Below are positions 33,250-45,855 of a DNA stretch of 64,000 nt, in pieces. The notes under the pieces are model-generated. The model did not search any database and was not told the DNA's origin. It worked only from the letters and a program-made list of their open reading frames with translations. The DNA comes from Eriocheir sinensis (taxonomy: Eukaryota > Arthropoda > Malacostraca > Decapoda > Varunidae). A program made the position numbers and the translations under genes. Location of the stretch: positions 5,526,783 to 5,590,782 of the forward strand of contig NC_066571.1 in the NCBI RefSeq assembly GCF_024679095.1, given 5' to 3'. Within the stretch, counting starts at the first letter, position 1. Every line of letters begins with the position of its first letter.

Positions 33250-33840
33250 TGTTTTGTTGATGTTTTGTTTCTTGCATTTCTTCCTCTTCCTCGTCCTCAT
33301 ATTTATTCTGTTTTCTCCTTCTCCTTTACCTTCTTTACGTCTTTCCTATTTCCACTTTTATTACTGTTTCTACTTTTATTGTTCCTCTTTTCCCGTCCTC
33401 CTTATCCTCCTTCTTCTCCCTATTCCTCTTCCTCTTATTTATTCTGTTTTCTCCTTCTCCTTTACCTTCTTCGTGTCATTCCTATTTCCACTTTTATTAC
33501 TGTTTCTACTTTTATTGCTCCTCTTTCCCCGTCCTCCTTATCCTCCTCCTTATCCCTATTCCTCTTCCTCTTCCTCTTATTTATTCTGTTTACTCCTTCT
33601 TCTTTATCTTCCTCACGTCATTCCTATTTCCACTTTTATTACTGTTTCTACTTCTATTGTTCCTCTTTCCCGTCCTCCTTATCCTCCTCCTTTTCCCCAT
33701 CCTCTTCCTTTTCTTCTTCTCTTCCTTTTTCTTCTTATTACTCCTGTTCTTCCTAGTCCCTGCGATCCTAATGCTTTCCCTCACCTTCTTCTCCTCCTCC
33801 ACCTCCTCCTTCTCCTCCTCCTCCTCCTGGTGCCGCTGCC
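33250..33840. repeat. Pyrimidine-rich tandem array, about 125-135 bp period
   Basis: Units containing CCTATTTCCACTTTTATTAC, GTTCCTCTTTCCCGTCCTCC and TTATTTATTCTGTTTTCTCC repeat about three to four times (starts near 33345, 33480 and 33623). The right end passes into CCT runs at 33790-33830. Confidence 0.9.
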
Positions 33841-33949
33841 TCAATATTGGGTCCTATTCGCCTTCCTCCTGGTCCGGGTCTCGAGTTATGGGCGAAGGTG
33901 CTGCGTCGACGCCATTTGTTGTACTTCTGTTTATTGTTCTTCTTGGGGG

Positions 33950-34570
33950 GAGAAAGGTTTGGGACTGTCAGAGATAGGGGGTGAGTTGGTTAGTCCTAGT
34001 TTCGGGACGGTTAGGGACTGTGGCTTAGGGGAGTCTTAGTTTTCGGATTAAGTTAGGTTAGTTTTAGCTTTAAGATGAGGCTCAGTTCGGTTTTGCTTGG
34101 AATTATGTTACGTCAGTCTCAGCATTGGGAATAGGTTAGGTTGGGTTAGCATTAACTTTTGGATTGGGTTGGGCTGGGTTAGTTTTAAATTTAGATTAGG
34201 TTAGGTTAGGTTGGGTTAGCATTAGCTTTTGGATTGGCTTAGGCTGGGTTAGTTTTAGAGTTAGATTAGGTTAGGATAGGTTGGGTTAGTATTAGCTTTT
34301 GGATTGGGTTAGGCTGGGTTATTTTTAGCTTTTGGATTGGGTTAGGCTGGGTTAGTTTTAGAGTTAGATTAGGTTAGGTTAGGTTGGGTTAGTATTAGCT
34401 TTTGGATTGGGTTAGGCTGGGTTATTTTTAGCTTTTGGATTGGGTTAGGCTGGGTTAGTTTGAGATTTAGATTAGGTTAGGTTAGGTAAGGTTGGGTTAG
34501 TATTAGCTTTTATATTAGGTTAGGGTGGTTTATTTTTAACTTTTGGATTGGGTGAGGTTGAGTTTGTTTT
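33950..34570. repeat. TTAGG-rich higher-order repeat
   Basis: From about 34120 the sequence is built of the words GATTAGGTTAGGTTAGG, TTGGGTTAGTATTAGC and TTTTGGATTGGGTTAGGCTG, arranged in blocks of roughly 70-105 bases that repeat about five times (block starts near 34195, 34266, 34367 and 34470). TTAGG is the ancestral arthropod telomere repeat, but the runs here are only two to four units long. The left flank (33950-34120) is a diverged form of the same material. Confidence 0.85.
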
Positions 34571-34599
34571 GATTCGGGGAAGATCAGAGATTGGGAGTG

Positions 34600-35300
34600 A
34601 GTTGGTTTGGAACGATTAAAGATTTTGGCTTTTTTGAGTCTTAATTTTGGAACGGTTAAGGATTGTGTTTTTTTTGAGTCTTAATTTTGGAACGGTTAAG
34701 GATTGTGGCTTTTTTGAGTCTTAATTTTGGAACGGTTAAGGATTTTGGCTTTTTTGAGTCTTAATTTTGGAAAGGTTAAGGATTTTGGCTTTTTTGAGTC
34801 TTAATTTTGGAACGGTTAAGGATTTTGGCTTTGATGAGTCTTAATTTCGGAACGGTTAAGGATTGTGGCTTTTTTGAGTCTTAATTTTGGAACGGTTAAG
34901 GATTGTGGCTTTTTTGAGTCTTAATTTTGGAACGGTTAAGGATTGTGGCTTTTTTGAGTCTTAATTTTGGAACGGTTAAGGATTGTGGCTTTTTTGAGTC
35001 TTAATTTTGGAACGGTTAAGGATTGTGGCTTTTTTGAGTCTTAATTTTGGAACGGTTAAGGATTGTGGCTTTTTTGAGTCTTAATTTTGGAACGGTTAAG
35101 GATTATGGCTTTGGTGAGTCTTAATTTTGGAACGGTTAAGGATTGTGGCTTTTTTGAGTCTTAATTTTGGAACGGTTAAGGATTGTGGCTTTGATGAGTC
35201 TTAATTTTGGAACGGTTAAGGATTGTGGCTTTGGTGAGTCCTAATTTGGGAACGGTTAAGGATTGTGGCCTCGGTGCGTCTTAATTTCGGAACGGTTAGG
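34600..35300. repeat. 40 bp minisatellite, about 17 copies
   Basis: An exact 40-base unit with GGAACGGTTAAGGATTGTGG, a T-run, and GAGTCTTAATTTT repeats about 17 times. Central copies (about 34880-35100) are identical; edge copies carry variants such as TTTTGATGAG or CTTTGGTGAG. Confidence 0.97.
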
Positions 35301-35660
35301 GATTGTCTTGGGAACTAGTCTTAGCTTTGGGACTGTTTTGGATTGTCTTAAGCGGTTTCATTAAATTTTTGGAGGTTTAGTGATTGTCTTTGAGGTTAGG
35401 CTTTCTTTTTTAAGGGTTAGGGATTGGGGTCCGTCAGTTTTAGTATTGAGACGTTTAGAAATTGGGGTATCGTTTAGTTTTGGGGCTGTAAGGGATTGTC
35501 TGGACATTAGATTTAGCTCTTGGGGGCCTCAGAGATTGGCGGATTGGTTAGTCTTATTTTTGGGAGGATTAGATATCATTTGGGATTTAGAATAATAACT
35601 TCAGGATGGTTTCAATTGTTTTTGGGGCTGGTTTTGGGAGGGTCAGGGATTGTCTTGAAG
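35301..35660. repeat. Degenerate right flank of the 40 bp array
   Basis: Words such as GGGACTGTTTTGGATTGTCT and GGGGCTGTAAGGGATTGTCT are decayed relatives of the 40-base unit, with lengthened and irregular spacing. Confidence 0.7.
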
Positions 35661-35671
35661 GGGAATCACTG

Positions 35672-35878
<207 letters not shown>

Positions 35879-35920
35879 AATGACAGTGAAGAAGAGATGT
35901 GGAAGATACTGCCTTATTAA

Positions 35921-35923
<3 letters not shown>

Positions 35924-35986
<63 letters not shown>

Positions 35987-36046
35987 GTGCATTCACAATG
36001 ACACACACACACACGTACATGTACATAAACTTACTTATTACACCAG

Positions 36047-36086
<40 letters not shown>
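35924..36086. repeat. (GT)n, (AC)n and (GA)n compound
   Basis: GT tract at 35924-35983, a short AC run at 36001-36013, and a GA tract at 36050-36086, all within 210 bases of the long CT tract. Confidence 0.97.
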
Positions 36087-36088
<2 letters not shown>

Positions 36089-36505
36089 AATCAAGTAAAC
36101 CATTATTCACGTCCACTTTTTTCTCTTATTTCTTTGTTTTTTTATACTTTTCCTTTTTTTCCTCCTGTCCTTTTGGTCCTCTTAAACATCCTCGTCATCT
36201 TCTTCCTCTTTCCTGCATTCTTTTCCTTTTTTCAGTTATATTTTTCCTCACTTACTCCATTCTCTCCTTCCCTCTTCATTCTCTCCCTGCCTCTCACACT
36301 CTCTCCCCTTTCCCTCTTCCCCCCCACCCTCTCTCTCTCTCTCTTTCCCTGTGAACAATGGTCTGTGTAACCCTTCTTTCTCTCCCTCTTGTTCCTTCCT
36401 CTCTCCTTTTTCTCCTACATTTTTACTCTCTTTGCTTTCTGTTCTCCCTCCTCTCGCTTGCTTCATATTTGCGTTTCTGTATCATTTTGTATTTTAGGTG
36501 TCTAG
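36087..36505. other. Pyrimidine-rich non-coding sequence
   Basis: T- and C-rich, no clean period, no gene. Confidence 0.6.
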
Positions 36506-36566
36506 TTATAGTTACTACTGCTATTACTACTACTACTACTACTACAACTACAATCACCTCCACCAA

Positions 36567-36597
<31 letters not shown>

Positions 36598-36640
36598 GCA
36601 ATCACCACCACTACTACGACTTTCATCATTGTTCTAATTA
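36506..36640. repeat. (ACT)n trinucleotide array
   Basis: Imperfect ACT/TAC array with ACA and ACC interruptions. Confidence 0.93.
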
Positions 36641-36820
36641 CTATTATTATCTTCTCCGTCTTGCGCGCACCGCCAAGGACAGTGAATGAAACCGAGTCCC
36701 GGGCATGGCGTGAGGGAGGACTCTGCCAAATTTACATCCCGGGAATGCAGACGCGCAGGGGAATGAGTGCATAATCAGGCCGCCTCTTGTGCCCACCCTT
36801 GAGAAGTTTAGCGGTGATGA

Positions 36821-36823
<3 letters not shown>
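36641..36823. other. Low-copy GC-richer spacer
   Basis: Ordinary sequence with GTCCCGGGCATGG and TCCCGGGAATG words about 60 bases apart. No gene. Confidence 0.5.

Positions 36824-36909
<86 letters not shown>
36824..36909. repeat. (CT)n microsatellite
   Basis: Perfect CT tract of about 86 bases. Confidence 0.98.
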
Positions 36910-37800
<891 letters not shown>

Positions 37801-38350
37801 TTTCTTGCTTCTTTACTTCTCTTCGTTTTTCCTTTCTTCCTTCCTCCATTCCTTCCTTTCCTCTTTACTTTCTTCCTCCTTTCTTTCCTTCCTTATTTTT
37901 TCTGCTTGTATTTGTCTTTCATTCATTCCTTGCCACCCTCCCTTCGTTCTTCCTTCCGTCCTTCCTTCCTTCCTTCCTTCCCTCCTTCTTTCTACCTTCC
38001 TCCATTCCTTCCTTCCCTCCTTTTCTTCCTTCCACCTTTCTTTCGTTATTATTTTCTACTTGTATTTTTTCTTTCCTTCATTACTTGCCACCCTCCCTCC
38101 CTTCGTTCCTCCTTCCTTCCTTCCTTCCTTCCTTCTTTCCTTATTTATCTCTTTCCTTCCTTCCTCCTTTTTCCCTTTCCTTCCTTACCCTCTCTGCTTT
38201 TATTTTCTTTCCTTTCTTCCTTTCTTAATTTTTCTCCTTAGTTTCTTCGTTCCTTCCTTCTTTCCCTCCTTCCTTCCTTCCTTTCTTCCTACCTTTCTTT
38301 GCTTAGTTTTCTCTTTCCTTCCTTCCTCTAATTCCTTCTCCGCCTGATTT
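37801..38350. repeat. (CCTT)n-rich polypyrimidine tract with a tandem duplication
   Basis: Imperfect CCTT array. TTGCCACCCTCC followed by CTTCGTTC occurs at about 37929 and 38086, showing a block of about 155-160 bases repeated. Confidence 0.9.
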
Positions 38351-38667
38351 CCTCTTTCCACTCTTCGCAAAAGAGAGTAAAATGAAATAAATGAGGGAAA
38401 TAAAGAAAAAAAGGAAGGAGAAACAAGTGGGAAAAATAAATTAACAAATATGAGGAATAAAGAAAAAGATAAATATAGAAGAAGGAGAAAAATACCAGAC
38501 AGTCTCATCTCACTCCTAGGAAATCTGTCTCGTTCTATCGTAGGGAGGGAGGGAGGGAAGGAGGAAGAAAAGGAGGAAGGGAGGGAGAAGAGGATGAAGG
38601 TGATCTCTCAGGTGTGAAGATGATGCCTCCGCTGGTGCAAAGAAGTGAGAGAAAAGTGGACATTGAC

Positions 38668-38707
<40 letters not shown>

Positions 38708-38820
38708 TAGAAAAGAGATTAAAAAATAAAAACGAAATAAACAAAACTAAATAATAAATAGAAGAGGTAAGGATGAGAGAAATAGATAGATAAATATATG
38801 TGGAGAGAGAGATTTTACTA
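38351..38820. other. Purine-rich sequence with a (GA)n tract
   Basis: A- and G-rich DNA. GGGA units at 38543-38590 and a perfect GA tract at 38671-38704. Confidence 0.75.
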
Positions 38821-39198
38821 ATGTTTTTCTATTTTTTTATATGTACAGTCGCATCCCTAGCTCTTATACTTCTTTTTCTTTTTTTTTCCATTTTCTGTTT
38901 TTCTTTCTTTTCCGCCTCACGTTTTACTTTTTTTTTGTTATGCTTTTCCTTTCATTCGCATCCACCTCACAGATTTCCTATCTTTTCTTTTCCCTTTCCA
39001 TCAGCAACCTTTTCCTTTTTCTCCTCCCTCTTTCCTCCCATTTCTTTCCTTTTTCATTATTTCTTCACGTCCTTATTTTTCTTTTTACTTTTCCTCAATT
39101 TTCCATGTTTCTTTTTTTCTGTCCATGTGTTCTTTTATTCCCCTACATTATCTTTGTTTTCGCAACTTTTCTTTAACTATCTTCCTTATTTCCCTTTC

Positions 39199-39302
<104 letters not shown>

Positions 39303-39599
39303 ATATTTTCCTTGATTCATATTTCTCTTGCCTTTATTTTCCTACTTTTTTTATATTTTCCTAACCCTTTCCTTTACTTTACCTACTTTCCTTTCTTCAC
39401 TTCCATCCATATTTACCTTGTCATCTTACTCCCCATTTCTTAATTTCCATTCCAGTTCCCTCCCTTCCTCTTTTTTTTCTTGTATTCTTTTCCTTCTTTC
39501 TTTATTCATTTCCCTTCTATTTCCATATTATCCTCAAACACTTTCCTTTACTAACCCTACTTTATTTGCATCTTTCCTTCACACTCTCCTCTTTTTCCC

Positions 39600-39785
39600 G
39601 TTTTCCTCTCGTCCCAAATTCACGCTCTGGGCCTCCGAACAAAACGCGTGTAAACAAGACCGGAACAGAACAGAGACGGGATCTGCTGTCGCGTCCAATC
39701 TTGAGAGTGGAGCTTCGTCTTCGCTTCCCCAAATTTATAACCCGCTTCCTTTAGGCGTTACAGAGTCAGAGTTAATGCAGAAACC
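39600..39785. other. Low-copy segment
   Basis: About 180 bases of balanced sequence between T-rich and CCT-rich DNA. The short open frame 39566-39754 is not recognised. Confidence 0.4.
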
Positions 39786-40049
39786 TCCTCCTCCTCTTCC
39801 TTTTCTTCCTCCTCCTCCTCCTCCTCCTCCTCCTCCTCCTCCTCTTCCACTTGCTCCTCTTTTATCTTCTTATTCGTACATCTATTTTGATTCTCTTTAT
39901 TCCTCCTCCTTCTTCTTTTGTTCTTTCATTCTTTCATTCTACTTTATCTTTTTCTCTTTCTTTTCCTTCTTCTTCCTTTTCTTCTTCTTAGTTTTCTTCT
40001 TTTTCTTCTTCTTCGCCTTCTCCTTCTTCGTTTTCTTCTTCTTCTTCTT

Positions 40050-40080
<31 letters not shown>

Positions 40081-40205
40081 GTTTTCTTTTTCTTCTTTTT
40101 GTTTTTCTTCTTCTTCTTCTTCTTCTTCTTCTTCTTCTTCTTCTTTTTCTTCTCCTTCTTCTTCTTCTTCTTCTTCTTCTTCTTCTTCTTCTTTCCTTCT
40201 TTTTA
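39786..40205. repeat. (CCT)n then (TTC)n array
   Basis: CCT tract at about 39803-39845, then a long imperfect TTC array, cleanest at 40034-40080, 40104-40142 and 40156-40192. The polyphenylalanine frame here is an artefact. Confidence 0.96.
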
Positions 40206-40438
40206 AAGCTATCATTTTTATTACTGTTATTAATATTTTAATTATTTTTTATTGTTATTTTTTTAATCATATTCATCCCCTTTGTTTGTTTTTCTTCCTC
40301 TTCTCATTTATTCTATTTCTTATCCTTGAATTTCCCTCACTTTATCTCTGTTTCCTTCTTGTTCTTTTATTCTCCTCCTCCTCCTCCTTTATTTTTTCCT
40401 CATCTTCCTCCCCCCAAGGATCTTATCTGCGCAGTATC

Positions 40439-40440
<2 letters not shown>
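40206..40440. other. T-rich non-coding sequence
   Basis: T-rich, no gene. Confidence 0.55.
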
Positions 40441-40441
<1 letters not shown>

Positions 40442-40508
<67 letters not shown>

Positions 40509-40589
40509 TCTCTCACTCTCTCTCCCCCCCCCCCCCCTTCAAGTGAATTATTGTGAAGGGAAGGAAGTGCCCCTTTTTTTATTTAAAGG

Positions 40590-40653
<64 letters not shown>
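40442..40653. repeat. (CT)n and (GT)n microsatellites
   Basis: CT tract at 40442-40504, a C-run near 40525-40537, and a GT tract at 40593-40653. Confidence 0.97.
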
Positions 40654-40656
<3 letters not shown>

Positions 40657-40704
40657 AGTTTTGGCTAGCTACTTGGCGACGGTCTGATATTTGAAGTAGT
40701 TGTC

Positions 40705-40844
40705 GTAATAGTAGTAGTAGTAGTAGTAGTAGTAGCAAAAGTAGAAGTAGAAGTAGTAGTAGTTGATTTCAGTAGTAGCAGTGGAAGTGATTGGAGTGCC
40801 TATACGGAAAAAGGAAAAGGGCTCGATGTAGTAGTAATAGTAGC

Positions 40845-40879
<35 letters not shown>

Positions 40880-40880
40880 C
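40705..40880. repeat. (TAG)n array in two blocks
   Basis: TAG runs at about 40708-40735 and 40826-40880 with AAGTAG variants between them. Confidence 0.94.
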
Positions 40881-41702
40881 AGTGTAGGGCCTCATTATGA
40901 ACATACGCGCGTGAAAATTCCTTCTCCTCCTTCCTCGCACATCGCTTGGCGGCAAAAATTTTCCCTTCCAAGTTCAGCATGAAAATTGTCGGTCCAGGAA
41001 TGTCAGAGTCACCGTTTTTCCTCCTTTTTTATGTAGTTGGGTTGGGCTGGGGAAGAGGAAGAAGAAGAAGAAGGAGTGGGACGAGAGGAAGGAGGAGGAC
41101 GAGAGGAAGGCGGAGGACGAGGACGACTTGATGATGTATTTTGTTTTATTTTCCTCTCCGGCGAGACTCAGAAGAAGATGAAGGAGTTTTTATCATTACT
41201 TATTCATCAGTCTCTCCATTCCTCGTTCCTTGCTCCGTTTTTTCGTGTCTGTGTATGTCTCAAGACTTATTTCTGTCTGTCTGTCTCGTTTACTTTTCTC
41301 GTCTTGGCTTTTCGCTTCTCACAAAACACAAGACATCTTAAAACTTTACCAAAACGTTTACTAATTCGGATATACATGAGAAATATTGGTTTATTACTTC
41401 ACAACAGCACAAATACTTTTCTTTTTTATTAATTCATGAAAACTGACATCTTTTGACTTTTCCAAAAAACATATTCATTAACGTATTTTCGTCCAAAAAC
41501 CTACTCTAACCTAATTCAATCAGATTACTATACATCTACGAACTCTTATGTTAAAATCGCACCAACGTCCTAATGGAAGAGTTCAATGGTATCTCAACTC
41601 TTTCATCCCTATTGTTGTTATTGGAACTATCTTATATTAATTTAAGTTTACTACTATCTTTACTCTTTCATCACTTTCAATAGTACTATAGTCATTTTAT
41701 TG
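40881..41702. other. Low-copy non-coding sequence
   Basis: 40881-41030 is balanced sequence. 41048-41128 is a GGA-rich run of units such as GACGAGAGGAAGG. 41129-41702 is AT-rich with no recognised gene. Confidence 0.55.
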
Positions 41703-41895
41703 TAATGCAAGAGTTGGCCAGCATCTTCATTCTCTCTTCCCTTTCCCCGGCAAACTCTGGAGCTGCCAATTTTCCTTTGTACTTCCTCCTTCCTCAGAAT
41801 AAACTCTTTCAAGACAAGATAATCGACACCTCCGAGGCCAATATTGCTTGTCTTTCGGCGTCTCTGCTATTTTCTTTTAATCCTCTTTGTAGTGA
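41703..41895 (+). mobile_element. LINE family J, diverged reverse-transcriptase terminus
   Basis: The plus-strand frame beginning AATGCAAGAGTTGGCCAG reads NARVGQHLHSLFPFPGKLW, matching the NARV/YARVNQHLHSFIPxxGKLW block of the 26.4 kb copy. A second frame then reads TLSRQDNRHLRGQ, comparable with its SFKRNASGHLSSR end. More diverged than the other copies and without a clean tail. Confidence 0.7.
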
Positions 41896-41901
41896 AAAAG
41901 G

Positions 41902-41904
<3 letters not shown>

Positions 41905-41957
<53 letters not shown>
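41905..41957. repeat. (AC)n microsatellite
   Basis: Perfect AC tract of about 53 bases directly after the LINE relic. Confidence 0.97.
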
Positions 41958-41962
<5 letters not shown>

Positions 41963-42216
41963 GCCACAAGAGAAAAGGAAATATTGAAGAGGTCCAGAGA
42001 GACACCAGCACAGGATCATAGGAAGAGGAAGGAAGAGGGGACGAGGAGGAGGAAGAAGGAGGCGGAAAGGGAGCTAGAATAACAAATAAGGAAGCAGGAA
42101 ATGGGCGAAGCAAAAATATGAACAGGGTCGGTGTGGAGGGCCCGAGGGACGTGACACAGGAAAGAAGTGAACTCAGGGAAGGAAAGGCAGACAGGAAGAA
42201 AAATAGTCACATGTGC

Positions 42217-42220
<4 letters not shown>

Positions 42221-42253
<33 letters not shown>
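42221..42253. repeat. (GA)n microsatellite
   Basis: Perfect GA tract of about 33 bases. Confidence 0.96.
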
Positions 42254-42254
<1 letters not shown>

Positions 42255-42959
42255 ACAATGGAAACTGGGAGGGTGAAAAAAAAGTATTGAGTTTCCGTGT
42301 ATACATAAAAAAAAGAACAAGATTGGTCCGTAGCAATAGATTGTTGGCTGCCGATATTTTCCACTCGCGTAAGTTTAGCAATAACAAGAATCTTTACAAT
42401 AAACATGCTTTTCCAATGTTCTATTATTTTTTTGCTGTTTACCTTAAAAATATCGATTTCTATTCTCATTATTATTAGCAATTAGTAGAAATAGTAGTAT
42501 TGATAGTAGTAATTATCCTCCGCTTATCCTCCTCCGATATGCGGGCGTGCGACGACGACGAGGCATTGTTCCGCAGGGGAGGCTGTACATATACTTTTCT
42601 GAAGGTGGTTATAGGCCTTACAGCGTACTTGCCATGGGGGAAGGGGATGTAGAGGGTGAGGGGGGAGGCGGCATAAGTTCGATGCTTCAGATTCATGTTT
42701 TGCTATGAAGTTCCATTTTCTCTAGGTGTCAAATTAAAGGTGTTTGTTGTTGTAACATGTGTAGTATTGACGCTGCTTTTCTGCGGCAATGTCGTTACGA
42801 TTGTAATTTGTCCGACTATTTTGCGCTTTGTCTAACGTACTGCTATACTGATGTACTATTTTATGCATTTGATTCGAACAATTTCCGATTGTTTCAGAAC
42901 TTTGAACTTTGTCATAAACCACCGATTAGCTGTCTGGTTATAAAGCAAAATACTGTGAG
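42254..42959. other. Low-copy AT-rich sequence
   Basis: The plus strand has an open segment of about 65 codons at 42757-42955 with balanced composition (for example CRYDCNLSDYFALCLTYC) that then runs into the TAG array. Not recognised and not called as a gene. Confidence 0.4.
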
Positions 42960-43291
42960 TAGCTGTGGTAGTAGTCGTAGTCGTAACAATAGTAGATGTA
43001 GTAGTAGTAGTAGTAGTAGAAGTAGTAGTAATAGTAGTAGTAGTAGTAGGGTCGGGAGTGATTTGAGTAGGGAAGGACAGGGGGATCTGGACGTAATAGA
43101 TGATAGGTGATTTAGTGCTAGGTAGTATTAGTGATATGGTTGGATGCCACAGTCATTAGTGAACAGAGTTGGGGCTAATGACCTCCAAGCTATGGAGCCC
43201 TCCATGATTATGTGTCGGGAAAATAAACATGGGTGGAGGTATAATTTATGTAGTATTAGTAGTAGTAAAAAAAAAGAAGTATTAGCAGTAC

Positions 43292-43347
<56 letters not shown>

Positions 43348-43348
43348 A
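42960..43348. repeat. (TAG)n arrays around a conserved module
   Basis: TAG/TAA-rich arrays at about 42960-43050 and 43285-43348. Between them, about 43210-43250, lies TATGTGTCGGGAAAATAAAC followed by a TGGAGGTAT segment, which recurs at about 59350-59394, also beside TAG arrays. Confidence 0.9.
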
Positions 43349-43521
43349 TATCCATTTTGACAGATTGGAATGAACAGTTTTTAGCGTTGATGGGCTCTAT
43401 GAAGTTTTCTTTTCCTTTTCTCCACTTTTTTGTTAGTTGTTTTTATGAAGAAGGAGAATAATGAGAGTTGGGAACATGTCTCATTGTAACATTCTCGGAA
43501 AAAAAGTTATTCTGCTAATTA

Positions 43522-43526
<5 letters not shown>

Positions 43527-43588
<62 letters not shown>

Positions 43589-43723
43589 TGTCCATATACA
43601 GATACAGTTTCAGAATATTTTTTTCCCGAGAGAGAGAGAGAGAGAGTTAATGAGAAAAAAGACAAACCAAGGTGAAAAGAATAACAAAAAAGTGTGAGAA
43701 CATCGGTGGTGGTGGTGAACTTT

Positions 43724-43758
<35 letters not shown>
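43527..43758. repeat. (CT)n and (GA)n tracts
   Basis: CT tract at about 43528-43585, GA tracts at 43629-43647 and 43726-43758. Confidence 0.96.
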
Positions 43759-43763
<5 letters not shown>

Positions 43764-43779
43764 CGGCAGTGAACTATAT

Positions 43780-44640
43780 TGATAGGGAGAATGGGACAGG
43801 AAAGGGAAAGGAATTTGCGGCACAGATGGAAGGGGAGGAAAAGGGGGAAAAAAAAAGGATGAGTGGAAAAGACAAAAGTAAGGTAATGAAAGTATGGAAG
43901 TGAAAATGAGAAAAAAAGGAAAGATAAAAAAAGAGGAAAGGAATGGGAGGTAAGGAAGGGATTTAAAGGAAAGATAAGGAAAGAAACAGAAAGGGCAGGA
44001 AATGAAGGAGGAACGATAGAAAAAGTGAGAAAATGGAGATAGAATAAGGAGAGGCCAAAAAAGGAGGTGGAAACAAAGGAAACAGATAAAAAGGAGAATA
44101 AAATGGAAGGAAATGTAAGGAAAGATTAGAAAGGGAAGGAAATGAAGGAGGAACGATAGAAAGAGAAAATGAAGATAGAATAAAAAGTGTCCAAAAAATG
44201 AGGCAGAAACAAAGGAAACAGACAAAAAGGAGAATAAATTGGAAGGAAAAGTAGTGAAAGAATAGAAAAGAGAAGGAAATGAAGGGAGAACGATAGGAAA
44301 AGTGAGAAAACAAAGATAAAAATAGGAGAGACCAAAAAAGGAGGTGGAAACAAAGGAAACTGATAAAAAGGAGAATAAATTGGAAGAAAAAGTAGTGAAA
44401 GAATAGGAAAGGAGAGGAAATGGAGGAAGAACGAGAGGAAAAAGAAAATGAAGATAGAAATGGGAGAGACCAAAAAAGGAGGTGGAAACAAAGGAAACAG
44501 ATAAAAAGGAGAATAAATTGGAAGAAAAAGTAGTGAAAAAATAGGAAAGGAGGAGAAAAAGGAGACAAATGATCACATATTAGAAAGAAAAATGAAAACA
44601 GAAAAATTAGATGAATTTTGGGGGAACGAAAAGAGAAGAG
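43780..44640. repeat. Polypurine tandem array, about 130 bp period
   Basis: Units with AAAAAAGGAGGTGGAAACAA, GGAAACAGATAAAAAGGAGA and AATGAAGGAGGAACGATAGA repeat about four to five times (AAAGGAGGTGGAAAC near 44059, 44337 and 44475; a variant near 44196). The phenylalanine/serine frames on the minus strand follow from this. Confidence 0.9.
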
Positions 44641-44689
44641 AAATAAGTTAAAACCACCTCAGGCAAGTAGAAGAGAATAGAAAAAATAA

Positions 44690-45310
44690 ATTAAAGGATG
44701 AGGGAAAAGAAAGGGAGAACAGAGAAGGAAAATGGGACAATAAAGGGAAAGTTAAAGAAAAGTATGGAAGGGAAATAAAGGAAAATATAGGGAAAGGTAA
44801 GGGAGGGAAATAAAAGGAGAAAATAAAAGGAAAGATAAGAACAAAGAATGGGAGGCAAATAAAAGAATAAAACAAAGGGATAAATAAGGACAAGAAAGGG
44901 AGGAAAATAAGGAAAAAATAAGGGAAAGGAAAGGGAGGCATATATGAGAAGAAATAAAGGAAAAGACATGGAAACGAAAGGTAGGAAAATATGAAAAAAT
45001 AAAGGGAAAAACAAGGAAAAGAAAGATAGCCAAATAAGAGAAAAATAAAGGAAAAGACAAGGAAAAGAAAGATAGCCAAATAAGAGAAAAAATAAAGGAA
45101 AAGACAAGGAAAAGAAAGATAGCCAAATAAGAGAAAAAAATAAAGGAAAAGAAAGGTAGGCAAACAAGAGAAAAAAATAAAGAAAAGATGAGGGAAAAGA
45201 GAGGGAACAGCACCCCCGGGAAGCTCAGGCAAGTAGGAGAGAAAAAAATAAAGGGAAAAGTAAGGGAAAGTAAGGGAGGCAAGAGTAGGATAATAGAAAA
45301 ACAAAGGGAA
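44690..45310. repeat. Polypurine tandem array, about 45-65 bp period
   Basis: GATAGCCAAATAAGAGAAAA and AAAGGAAAAGACAAGGAAA alternate about every 46 bases at 45020-45150, with longer diverged units to the left. Confidence 0.9.
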
Positions 45311-45490
45311 AGGGAAAAGAAAGGAACAACACCACCCCGGCTGTCCCTCCCCGGGTGCCACTATCAGCGACACACCTGCCAGCCGCTGACACTCAGGTGC
45401 GACGCTGTTACCTGTGCTGACGTCATGACCTTGCCAGGAAGACCTTTTTTTTTGTCTTTATTCATGCATTTATTCACGTTCGCGGTGTTT

Positions 45491-45493
<3 letters not shown>
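45311..45493. other. Low-copy spacer
   Basis: Balanced sequence containing CTGACGTCATGACC near 45418, another CRE-like TGACGTCA. No gene seen. Confidence 0.45.

Positions 45494-45495
<2 letters not shown>

Positions 45496-45553
<58 letters not shown>
45496..45553. repeat. (GT)n microsatellite
   Basis: Perfect GT tract followed by about 100 bases of degenerate TCTG/TGTC repeats. Confidence 0.96.
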
Positions 45554-45555
<2 letters not shown>

Positions 45556-45679
45556 CTCTGTCTGTTTGCTTTTGTGTTTGTGTCTGTCTGTGTGCCCGTC
45601 TGGCTGTCGTCGTTCCATCTGTCTGTTTGTTTGCCTGTCTATCTGTCTAGTTGTCTGTCTATGTCTGTTTAGTTTCTTT

Positions 45680-45855
45680 CTTTTTTCTTCCCTTCCCCTC
45701 CTTTCCCTTCCCTTCCCATCCTTCCTTTTCCTTCCCTTCATTTTCCTTCCCTTCCCTTCCTTTCCGTTCCCTTCCCTTCTCTTCCCTTCCCTTCCTTCCC
45801 ATTCCTTCCCTTCCCTTCCCTTCCCTTCCCTTCCCTTCCCTTTCATTCCCTGCCT
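45680..45855. repeat. (CCCTT)n array
   Basis: Imperfect pentanucleotide array TTCCC, cleanest at 45805-45842. Confidence 0.95.

Noticed and set aside
39328..40206. Membrane protein of about 290 residues with polyphenylalanine
   Set aside because: T-rich DNA followed by TTC repeats. Hydrophobicity comes from base composition.
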